A stretch of 64,000 nucleotides of DNA from positions 33,169 through 97,168 of the forward strand of contig JAKSPJ010000008.1 in assembly GCA_024404915.1 (NCBI GenBank), in the 5' to 3' direction. Position numbers and translations under genes: made by a program. Shown here one piece after another: positions 57,939 to 64,000 of this stretch (position 1 is its first letter; every line of letters starts with the position of its first letter). This DNA is from Oscillospiraceae bacterium. GTDB lineage: Bacteria; Bacillota; Clostridia; Oscillospirales; Ruminococcaceae. The notes under the pieces were generated by a model. It was not told the DNA's origin, searched no databases, and was given only the letters and a program-made list of their open reading frames with translations.

Positions 57939-58022
57939 CAATTGTTAACGAAACAATGCATTGAAACAATGAATACGATGTATCTTGTGAATGCATGGAA
58001 TCCGGTGAAAGGGGGGGAGACT

Positions 58023-58808
58023 GTGAAGGAGAATATTGTACCATCGTATCTGCCGGCTGCGGCTGTGACCTTGGAGAAGAAAGATACCGGGGAAACAGCG
58101 ACTTTGTATCGCCCCTATGAAGCTTTTCCTATGGATACATTGATACAGCATGGGGAGCAGAATGAGTGCGGTGCTTTGCTGCAGCTGGGACAGCGGTATC
58201 ATTTTGGTGTGCTGGGCGCAGAACAGGATTATGACAAGGCTTATGCCTGTCTGAAAAAGGCTGCGGAACTTGGCGCACAGGATGCGCAGGCATTGCTGGC
58301 ACTCTATTATATTCTGGATGAGCCGGGGATTCTGCCCCATGATGCAGCACAGTTTGTGAAAATGCTGACGCTGGCTGCGGAAAATGGTTCCTGGCGTGCA
58401 ATGGAAGCATTGTCTAACGGATATCGGGAAGGCAGCGAAGGATTTTCCGTTGACCATGAGAAGGCCTTTGCATGGGCTGTACAGGCGGAACGAATGCTGA
58501 AATTCTACTGGGCTTTCTATGACCGTCCTGATTTCGTGGACTTTAAGGAATTACAGAAGGAAATTCTGATGTCTCACAGCAGAATCAGCCTGTTGCTGTC
58601 CCGTTACTGCGGCGACGGCATTGGAACAAAGCGGAATCTGCAGAAGGCAATGGAATGGACCATTTCCGGAGAGGCATTTGTTTGCAGCATTACGGGTCTT
58701 GCAAAGGTGCCGATGTTCCAGGAGCGCAGAAAGCAGCTGCAGGAACGTATGCAGAAGGAAGAACAGCGTGCCAGAAACAAGGAAAAGCACGCAAAAAAGA
58801 AGAAGTGA
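58023..58808 (+). CDS. Sel1-like repeat protein
   Basis: 261 residues, soluble, no signal peptide. Sel1-type repeats are seen as ALLQLGQRYHFGV with DYDKAYACLKKAAELG around 48-85, and again as LLLSRYCGDGIGTKRNLQKAMEW near 205-225 (the clearest parts only). The C-terminus is a basic coiled tail ending in KKKK. Sel1 repeats mediate protein contacts. I choose GTG 58023, set just after an unusually G-rich ribosome site (58008-58019); ATG 57969 and ATG 57978 are in frame but have no such site. typA follows after 9 bases, so the pair is one transcript. Confidence 0.75.
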   Translation: MKENIVPSYLPAAAVTLEKKDTGETATLYRPYEAFPMDTLIQHGEQNECGALLQLGQRYHFGVLGAEQDYDKAYACLKKAAELGAQDAQALLALYYILDEPGILPHDAAQFVKMLTLAAENGSWRAMEALSNGYREGSEGFSVDHEKAFAWAVQAERMLKFYWAFYDRPDFVDFKELQKEILMSHSRISLLLSRYCGDGIGTKRNLQKAMEWTISGEAFVCSITGLAKVPMFQERRKQLQERMQKEEQRARNKEKHAKKKK

Positions 58809-58817
58809 GGGAATATC

Positions 58818-60635
58818 GTGGTAAGAAATGATTTGAGAAACATTGCTATTATCGCCCACGTTGACCACGGAAAAACAACTTTGGTTGACGAGATGCTGAA
58901 GCAGAGCGGCGCATTCCGTGAGAATCAGTCTGTCGCAGAACGTGTCATGGACTCCAATGATCTGGAGCGTGAGCGAGGCATTACCATTCTCGCAAAGAAT
59001 ACTTCTATTATGTACAACGGTGTGAAAATCAACATCATCGACACACCGGGACACGCTGATTTTTCCGGTGAGGTGGAGCGTGTGCTGAACATGGTAGACG
59101 GCGTTCTTCTGCTGGTGGATGCGGCAGAAGGTCCTATGCCGCAGACAAGATTTGTGCTTTCCAAGGCTTTGGAAATGGGCCAGAAAATCGTAATTGTGGT
59201 GAACAAGATTGACAGACCGGATGCACGTCTGGATGAAATCGGTGACGAAGTTCTGGAACTGCTGCTGGATATGGATGCAAATGATGAACAGCTGGAAAGC
59301 CCTGTACTGTTCTGCTCCGGCCGTTCCGGCACAGCCTCCCTTTCCCAGTATGAGCCCGGTACAGATCTGAAGCCGCTTTTCGATACCATTATTGACTACA
59401 TTGAGCCGCCTCAGGGCGAGCCAGAAGAGCCGCTGCAGATGCTGATTTCTTCCATTGACTATAATGAATATGTGGGAAGAATCGGTATCGGCAGAATTAT
59501 TCGAGGTACTGCAAAGGTTGGCCAGCAGGTGCAGGTGGGCAACTATCACAGCGAGGAAAAGCCTGTGAATGCAAAGCTGGTGACACTGCTTCAGATTGAA
59601 CAGCTGCAGCGTGTTTCCACACAGAGCGCAACTGTTGGCGATATCGTCTGGGTTTCCGGTATTGAGGGTATCAGCATCGGTGATACTATTTGCGCAAGCG
59701 GCAGCTATGAGCCAGTGGTATTTACAAAAATCAGTGAGCCGACAGTGGAAATGACATTTGCCGTGAACGATAGTCCGCTGGCCGGCAGAGAAGGCAAGTT
59801 TGTGACTTCCCGTCAGCTGCGGGAGCGTCTGTATAAAGAATTGCTGAAGGACGTTTCACTGCGTGTGACAGATACGGAAAATACGGACTCCTTCCTTGTG
59901 GCAGGCCGTGGTGAAATGCATCTTTCCATTCTGATTGAGAATATGAGAAGAGAAGGCTATGAGCTGGCTGTTTCTCCGCCCCGTGTTCTGTTTAAGGAGA
60001 TTGACGGAAAGAAGTATGAGCCGATTGAAAGACTCGCAATTGATGTACCGGAGGGTGCAGTGGGTGCAGTCATGGAAAAGCTGGGCAGCAGAAAAGCAGA
60101 GCTGCAGGAGATGCATCCCCAGGGAAGCCGTATGAGACTGGAATTTCTCGTTCCTTCCCGAGGTCTGTTCGGCTATAAGAGCGAATTCCTCACAGATACC
60201 AAGGGCGAAGGCATCATGTCTGCTGTGTTTGAAAAATATGAGCCGTATAAGGGTGAAATTGAACGTCGTTCCATCGGTTCCCTCATTTCCTATGAAACAG
60301 GTGAGGCTGTAACATATGGTCTGTTCAATGCACAGGAAAGAGGAAGCCTGTTTATCCCCGCAGGTACACAGGTTTATGAAGGCATGGTTGTGGGATGTTC
60401 CCCGAAGGCAGAGGATATCGTGGTGAATGTCTGTAAGAGAAAACATCTGACCAACACCCGTGCCAGCGGAAGCGATGATGCGCTTCGTCTGATTCCGCCA
60501 AAGGATATGAGCTTGGAGGATTGTCTGGAGTATCTTGCAGAAGATGAACTGCTGGAGGTTACACCGGAAAATCTGAGAATCAGAAAGCGTACTCTGGATA
60601 ATAATCTGAGAATGAAACAGAAATTCCGTAAGTAA
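58818..60635 (+). CDS. typA: Translational GTPase TypA/BipA
   Basis: A 605-residue EF-G-like GTPase that binds the ribosome and helps 50S assembly and stress or cold adaptation. Motifs: G1 AHVDHGKTT (about 13-21), G2 RGITILAKNT, G3 DTPGHADF, G4 NKIDRPDA and G5 in the CSGRSG region. The unique C-terminal domain is intact, with DGALRLIPP-like residues (SDDALRLIPP) near 552. The start is GTG 58818 after GAGGGA, giving VRNDLRNIAIIAHVDH, the usual opening of the family. No obvious terminator follows; typA may read on towards the next promoter. Confidence 0.97.
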   Translation: MVRNDLRNIAIIAHVDHGKTTLVDEMLKQSGAFRENQSVAERVMDSNDLERERGITILAKNTSIMYNGVKINIIDTPGHADFSGEVERVLNMVDGVLLLVDAAEGPMPQTRFVLSKALEMGQKIVIVVNKIDRPDARLDEIGDEVLELLLDMDANDEQLESPVLFCSGRSGTASLSQYEPGTDLKPLFDTIIDYIEPPQGEPEEPLQMLISSIDYNEYVGRIGIGRIIRGTAKVGQQVQVGNYHSEEKPVNAKLVTLLQIEQLQRVSTQSATVGDIVWVSGIEGISIGDTICASGSYEPVVFTKISEPTVEMTFAVNDSPLAGREGKFVTSRQLRERLYKELLKDVSLRVTDTENTDSFLVAGRGEMHLSILIENMRREGYELAVSPPRVLFKEIDGKKYEPIERLAIDVPEGAVGAVMEKLGSRKAELQEMHPQGSRMRLEFLVPSRGLFGYKSEFLTDTKGEGIMSAVFEKYEPYKGEIERRSIGSLISYETGEAVTYGLFNAQERGSLFIPAGTQVYEGMVVGCSPKAEDIVVNVCKRKHLTNTRASGSDDALRLIPPKDMSLEDCLEYLAEDELLEVTPENLRIRKRTLDNNLRMKQKFRK

Positions 60636-60783
60636 TCCGGAATATCAGAACTGGTCCCAAAATGCACCCCAAAGACCTGAATTATGATGGAAATGTGAAT
60701 GTTTTGCGGTGAAAGTGTGTATGTTGCACAAAAATCTATGATAATTTTTGGGACGAATTGGAGCGAAAAAAGCTGGGATGCAC
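60636..60783. other. Intergenic stretch between typA and the cohesin gene promoter
   Basis: No gene. GTCCCAAAA (about 60653-60661) and TTTTGGGAC (about 60747-60755) could pair at long range, which might end the typA transcript, but the distance is large. Nothing else is seen. Confidence 0.3.
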
Positions 60784-60812
60784 TTGACTAATTTGATATT
60801 TTATGATAAAAT
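60784..60812 (+). promoter_or_regulatory. Promoter of the cohesin surface protein gene
   Basis: TTGACT (60784-60789), 17 bases, TAAAAT (60807-60812) with TGA before the -10 box. The start codon is about 190 bases downstream, so the transcript has a long leader. Confidence 0.6.
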
Positions 60813-60818
60813 ACATAT

Positions 60819-61009
60819 ATCACTGGAATTGTAGCGTTTGTCCTGTGTCAGGCTGGATGAACCGCTTACAACGGTGATTCAGGCAAAAGCTCTGAATGCC
60901 GATAGGCGTACCGTCTGTTGCTGTCAGAGCAAGGGCGGAAAGCCTACAGTTTGAGGAGCCGAAAAAAACAATATCGGTTCCCAATACTAAAAAGAAAGGA
61001 TTGAAAAAC
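60819..61009 (+). promoter_or_regulatory. Long structured 5' leader of the cohesin gene (candidate cis-acting RNA)
   Basis: In sequence order one finds hairpins ACCG-CTTACAA-CGGT, ATTCAG-GCAAAAGCT-CTGAAT, ATGCC-GATA-GGCGT, and CCGTC/GGCGG enclosing TTGCT-GTCAG-AGCAA. A last stem, GGAGCCGA/TCGGTTCC, ends close to the ribosome site AAAGGA (60995-61000). An alternative pairing GCTCTGA/TCAGAGC would break two of them, a switch-like arrangement. I cannot match it to a known riboswitch class; c-di-GMP-I and TPP were considered and do not fit. Confidence 0.45.
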
Positions 61010-61891
61010 ATGGGCAAATCTATTTTCTCCAAAATCGCTGCAGCAGCATGCAGCGTTGCAACAATGGCTGCTATGGCAATTTCTGCTTCCGCAGTTGAGC
61101 TGGTTGAGCCGGTTGCAGATTACGAGGGTATCACTGCAGGCAAGATGACTGTTGTTGGTGCAAAGATGTATGCAGAACCGGGTGAGGAGGTTGCTTACGA
61201 AGTTCACATTGTAAACAACGCTGGCTATGCAGCATCCGGTGTTGCTCTCACATTTGACGAGAGACTGGAACCGGTTCTGAAGAAGGACAAGGTTGTTATG
61301 AAGTCTGGTGAAGCATCTGACGATGTCAGCATGATTACATCTTCCAACCTCGCAATCAACAGAGTTGGTGCTGCTACCATCGGTGCAGAAGAGGATGAGG
61401 ATGATGGTGTTTACTTCACTGCAACATTCACAGTTCCTGCTGATGCAAAGCCGGGCGATGTATTCCCGATGAAGGTTCTCGTTGACCAGATGGCTGACTA
61501 CAGCGCACAGCTGATTGACTGCGACGGTGTTGATGGCTGGATCGCAATTAAGGGCGAGACAACAACTTCTTCTACTTCTACTTCTACAACTACAACAACA
61601 ACTACTACTACAACAACAACAACCACTACTACTACCACAACAACAACTGAGCCTGAGACCACAACAACCACAACAACTACAACACCTGCAGGCAATGATG
61701 GTACAACAACAACTACTACCACCACAACAGTTCCTGTAAACGGTGCTTCCACAACAACCACAAAGATTAACGCTAACGGTGGTAACACAGTTTCCGGTAC
61801 AAAGACTGGCGACGCAGGTGTAGGCCTGGCAGTTGCAGCTCTGCTCCTGGCAGCTGGTACTGCAGCAGTAACCAAGAAGAAGGAAGACTAA
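61010..61891 (+). CDS. Cell-surface protein with single cohesin-like domain, Thr-rich linker and sortase-type tail
   Basis: 293 residues. Signal peptide 1-28 (ISASA|VE). Residues about 46-182 look like a cohesin: a beta-sandwich with MYAEPGEEVAYEVHIVNN early, GVALTFDERLEPV, and TFTVPADAKPGDVFPMKVLVD plus DGWIAI late, all cohesin-like positions. Residues 184-250 are nearly pure Thr broken by short Pro/Glu/Gly pieces. TKTGD (264-268), a hydrophobic helix and KKKED form a sorting signal in which LP is missing. The layout equals ScaE-type anchoring scaffoldins of ruminococci, which hold dockerin proteins on the wall. It probably binds dockerin proteins, but cohesin type needs a search. Codon use suggests high expression. 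ATG 61010 follows AAAGGA. Confidence 0.82.
   Translation: MGKSIFSKIAAAACSVATMAAMAISASAVELVEPVADYEGITAGKMTVVGAKMYAEPGEEVAYEVHIVNNAGYAASGVALTFDERLEPVLKKDKVVMKSGEASDDVSMITSSNLAINRVGAATIGAEEDEDDGVYFTATFTVPADAKPGDVFPMKVLVDQMADYSAQLIDCDGVDGWIAIKGETTTSSTSTSTTTTTTTTTTTTTTTTTTTTTEPETTTTTTTTTPAGNDGTTTTTTTTTVPVNGASTTTTKINANGGNTVSGTKTGDAGVGLAVAALLLAAGTAAVTKKKED
61558..61760 (+). repeat. Low-complexity Thr-codon repeat tract within the cohesin gene
   Basis: An ACA/ACT/ACC triplet array in three blocks, separated by GAGCCTGAG and CCTGCAGGCAATGATGGT-type interruptions. It encodes the poly-Thr linker. Mixed codons argue for selection on the protein rather than recent slippage, but the length is likely to vary between strains. 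Confidence 0.9.
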
Positions 61892-61930
61892 TTTCTTCGA
61901 CTGATTACAGCTTAGAGTAATCTGAATGAA

Positions 61931-61963
61931 ACAGGGTGATGATTTTTCATCACCCTGTTTTTG
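61931..61963 (+). terminator. Terminator after the cohesin gene
   Basis: Perfect stem ACAGGGTGATGA / TCATCACCCTGT with a short T loop, then TTTTTG. Confidence 0.9.
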
Positions 61964-61965
61964 TA

Positions 61966-61994
61966 TTGACACAGAAGAAAATTTGTGTTATACT
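61966..61994 (+). promoter_or_regulatory. Promoter of the mrp-prmA pair
   Basis: Perfect TTGACA (61966-61971), 17 bases, TATACT (61989-61994). It starts right after the preceding terminator. Confidence 0.78.
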
Positions 61995-62034
61995 GAGTAT
62001 ACTATGGCATTGCCAAAATGAAAGGATGATTAAA

Positions 62035-62874
62035 ATGAGCGAATGTACACACGACTGTTCCACCTGCGGCGAGGCTTGCGCAAGCCGTCAACCGGAGGAC
62101 ATGCACGAAAAACCACATGAACTGAGCAAAATTGGCAAGGTGATTGCTGTTGTAAGCGGTAAGGGCGGCGTAGGCAAATCCTTGGTGACTGCATTGACTG
62201 CAGTATCAGTGAAACGTACAGGTCATACTGTTGGCGTTCTTGATGCTGATATCACAGGTCCCTCTATCCCTAAGATGTTTGGTATCACCGGCCAGGCAGA
62301 AGCAGATAACCAGGGCATCTATCCAAGACAGTCCAAACTGGGCACAGATGTTATGAGTGTGAACCTGCTTCTGGAAAATCCTTCTGATCCGGTAATCTGG
62401 CGAGGCCCTGTTATTGCAGGCGCAGTTAAGCAGTTCTGGACTGATGTGATCTGGGGCGATGATGATTATCTGTTTGTGGATATGCCTCCTGGAACAGGTG
62501 ACGTGCCGCTGACAGTATTCCAGAGTATTCCTGTGGACGGTATTCTAATTGTGACAACTCCTCAGGAGCTTGTATCTATGATCGTGGAGAAGGCTGTGAA
62601 AATGGCGGAAACGATGAATATTCCGATTCTTGGCCTGATCGAAAACATGAGCTATGCAGTATGTCCGGATTGCGGAAAGAAAATTAATGTGTTTGGTGAA
62701 AGCAATATTGAAGAAATCGCTACTACACATCATCTTCCTGTATTGGGTAAAATCCCAATGAATCCGAAGCTTGCAGGCGCTTGCGATGCAGGCTTGGTAG
62801 AATTGTTTGAAGGAGACTGGCTGGAGCCCGCTGTAGATGCAATTCTGAAGCTTGGTGAGGTGTCTGTACAGTGA
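62035..62874 (+). CDS. Mrp/NBP35 family Fe-S cluster carrier ATPase
   Basis: A 279-residue P-loop NTPase of the Mrp/ApbC group, which binds and delivers [4Fe-4S] clusters. The deviant Walker A is GKGGVGKS (42-49). VLDADITGPSIPKM, VDMPPGTGD and the cluster-binding CPDC (near 215) are diagnostic. An N-terminal four-cysteine segment, C-x3-C-x2-C-x3-C at 4-15, is extra relative to short Mrp proteins and could hold another cluster. ATG 62035 follows AAAGGATGA; upstream ATGs lie before the promoter. Its stop overlaps prmA as GTGA. Confidence 0.93.
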   Translation: MSECTHDCSTCGEACASRQPEDMHEKPHELSKIGKVIAVVSGKGGVGKSLVTALTAVSVKRTGHTVGVLDADITGPSIPKMFGITGQAEADNQGIYPRQSKLGTDVMSVNLLLENPSDPVIWRGPVIAGAVKQFWTDVIWGDDDYLFVDMPPGTGDVPLTVFQSIPVDGILIVTTPQELVSMIVEKAVKMAETMNIPILGLIENMSYAVCPDCGKKINVFGESNIEEIATTHHLPVLGKIPMNPKLAGACDAGLVELFEGDWLEPAVDAILKLGEVSVQ

Positions 62875-63839
62875 ATTGGACAGAGGTTACGATAGAGACT
62901 GAGAAGGCCGGACTCGATGTTCTATGTGCTATGCTGACAGATATAGGCTTTAAAGGCTTCAGCATCCATGACCCGGATGATTTTGACGAGTTGATGGCAG
63001 GAAAAGTGGGACATTGGGACTACCTGGAGGAAGGGCTTGCAGAGGTGCTGACTGCGGGCAAGCCAAGCGTAACAGTATATATACCGGAGAACGCCCAGGG
63101 CGCAGAGCAAATGATTGCGGTGAAAGAACTCATTGCGCAGCTGAAGCAAAGAGAAGATGCAGCAATGTTCGGCTCGTTAAGTCTGACGGGCAAGGGTCTG
63201 AAAGAAGAAGACTGGGCGAATAACTGGAAAAAGTATTTTCATCCCTTTGCGATTGGTGAGAGACTCTGGATTACTCCGACCTGGGAAAATGTGCCTGCTG
63301 AGTCAGGCAGAAAAGTGCTTCAGATTGATCCTGGCTCTTCCTTTGGCTCTGGTCAGCATGATACCACAAGACTGTGTCTCGGTCTGCTGGAGGGCTGTGT
63401 AAACGATGGCGCTAAGGTTCTTGACATCGGATGCGGAAGCGGTATTCTGTCCATAGGCGCAATGCTGCTGGGCGCAGAATCAGCTTTAGCAATTGACATT
63501 GAGCAGAACGCAGCGGATAGCGCTGCAGAAAATGCAGCTTTGAATGGAATTCCAACTGAAAAATACAAAACCTTATGCGGCGATATTCTGGAGGATGATG
63601 CGCTTGCTGAATCTCTCGGAAAGGATTATGATGTAGTGTGCGCAAATATCGTTGCAGACATCCTCATAGCGATGAGAGAACTGTTTGTACGGTATGTGAA
63701 GGGTGGGGGTGTTCTGCTGCTCTCAGGCATCATAGAAGAACGTCTGGAAGAGGTTCTGGATGCAATGAAGGAAGTGGGTCTATCGGTAGATAGTGTTGAT
63801 CTGAGCGCAGGCTGGGCTGCTGTCAGACTACATAAGTAA
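62871..63839 (+). CDS. prmA: Ribosomal protein L11 methyltransferase
   Basis: A 322-residue SAM-dependent methyltransferase that trimethylates ribosomal protein L11. The N-terminal substrate-recognition domain (1-120) ends at the EDWANNWKKYF motif. The catalytic domain shows LQIDPGSSFGSGQHDTTRLCL, of which IDPGxxFGxGxHxTT is the PrmA signature, then LDIGCGSGILSI for SAM and CANIVADIL. The start is GTG 62871, overlapping the mrp stop (GTGA) with GGTGAGG upstream. A terminator follows. The Mrp partner is not functionally linked in any way I know. Confidence 0.95.
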   Translation: MNWTEVTIETEKAGLDVLCAMLTDIGFKGFSIHDPDDFDELMAGKVGHWDYLEEGLAEVLTAGKPSVTVYIPENAQGAEQMIAVKELIAQLKQREDAAMFGSLSLTGKGLKEEDWANNWKKYFHPFAIGERLWITPTWENVPAESGRKVLQIDPGSSFGSGQHDTTRLCLGLLEGCVNDGAKVLDIGCGSGILSIGAMLLGAESALAIDIEQNAADSAAENAALNGIPTEKYKTLCGDILEDDALAESLGKDYDVVCANIVADILIAMRELFVRYVKGGGVLLLSGIIEERLEEVLDAMKEVGLSVDSVDLSAGWAAVRLHK

Positions 63840-63843
63840 AAAT

Positions 63844-63879
63844 AAAGTCGCTTTGGATTAGTTTCTAAAGCGACTTTTG
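63844..63879 (+). terminator. Terminator after prmA
   Basis: AAAGTCGCTTT / AAAGCGACTTT (63844-63854, 63867-63877) ending in TTTT. Confidence 0.85.
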
Positions 63880-63989
63880 CTTTATCATTCAAATGAGAGA
63901 TTCATTCAAACGATTTGTATAAAAGAATCTTCTAGTATGCAGACGAATATATACAAAACATAGAACCAAGAAAAAAAGCTGAAAAAAGG

Positions 63990-64000
63990 TTGACAAAAGG
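63990..64000 (+). promoter_or_regulatory. Possible -35 box of a promoter cut by the window edge
   Basis: TTGACA at 63990-63995 in an A-rich context; the matching -10 would lie outside. The AT-rich stretch 63880-63989 shows no gene. Confidence 0.3.

Noticed and set aside
60819..60960. Leader of the cohesin gene as a c-di-GMP-I or TPP riboswitch
   Set aside because: Only short look-alike pieces are present (GCAAAAGC, AATGCC..GGCGTA). The conserved cores GCAAACC..GACGCAAAGC and CTGAGA..ACCC are missing.
61558..61760. Tandem repeat considered as CRISPR or minisatellite
   Set aside because: Triplet-based coding repeat without spacers; it encodes a poly-Thr linker.
61498..61875. Minus-strand frame of almost pure valine opposite the Thr tract
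   Set aside because: It is the mirror of the ACA/ACT/ACC repeat and not a gene.

Overview
The window reads as chromosome of a Gram-positive, fibre-degrading member of the Oscillospiraceae, most like Ruminococcus. The evidence is indirect but consistent. There is a secreted SGNH esterase with a C-terminal type I dockerin (53438-54430) and a single-cohesin surface protein with a Thr-rich linker and sortase-type tail (61010-61891), the two halves of a cellulosome. There is also a sortase locus, a SCIFF peptide with its radical SAM maturase (typical of Clostridia), GTP-dependent PEP carboxykinase, and strong AGGAGG ribosome sites with TTGACA-N17-TATAAT promoters. No phage, insertion sequence or CRISPR array is visible. 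Base composition looks uniform, so this looks like core chromosome rather than an island. Species cannot be fixed from the sequence alone.

Layout. 1-926 (minus): 5' part of a secreted GH25 muramidase running off the left edge. 1171-4437: prfA-tsaC (translation termination, tRNA t6A), then two YbjN-type proteins. 4559-7655: a DUF2079 membrane protein, a tRNA-Arg(ACG) on the minus strand, and a small polytopic membrane protein. 7692-13703: aspS, a TPR protein, malQ and a sialate O-acetylesterase-like enzyme. 13884-22359: a membrane-anchored transglutaminase-like protein, then a dlt-like cluster (Asp/Glu-type racemase, adenylation enzyme, carrier protein, MBOAT acyltransferase, SGNH-like protein, lipoprotein) and an LRR protein. 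22421-26192: ybaK, then convergently a four-gene sortase operon with two paralogous putative substrates.

26488-37183: pckG, a DUF896 gene lying antisense to the probable leader of the next operon, then SDR, HD hydrolase, lipoprotein, Na+/Ca2+ antiporter, a TetM-like GTPase fused to a YacP/Rae1-like NYN nuclease domain, DUF4279, rnz and cca. 37230-41094 (minus): two tandem ATP-grasp enzymes, a zinc-ribbon membrane protein and an AI-2E-type transporter. 41380-45092: pcrA and a translationally coupled membrane protein with a Thr-rich tail. 45243-53371: xylB, a partial his operon (hisB-hisH-hisA::GNAT-hisF), tyrS, a CbxX/SpoVK-type AAA+ ATPase and a cyclophilin. 53438-57738: dockerin esterase (minus), SCIFF peptide, its maturase and a PLP decarboxylase. 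57739-64000: a Sel1-type protein, typA, the cohesin surface protein with a long structured leader, an Mrp-type ATPase and prmA.

Functionally, three themes recur. The first is translation and tRNA quality (prfA, tsaC, aspS, tyrS, ybaK, rnz, cca, typA, prmA and the GTPase-nuclease fusion). The second is the cell surface (GH25, the dlt-like cluster, the sortase operon, dockerin and cohesin proteins). The third is carbon metabolism (malQ, esterases, xylB, pckG). The most unusual items are the GTPase-NYN fusion, the sortase operon whose substrates end in VD(A/D)TG-W instead of LPXTG, the racemase-containing dlt-like cluster whose SGNH protein has Cys at the nucleophile position, a SCIFF peptide with a changed core, and structured leaders before both cellulosome-type genes.
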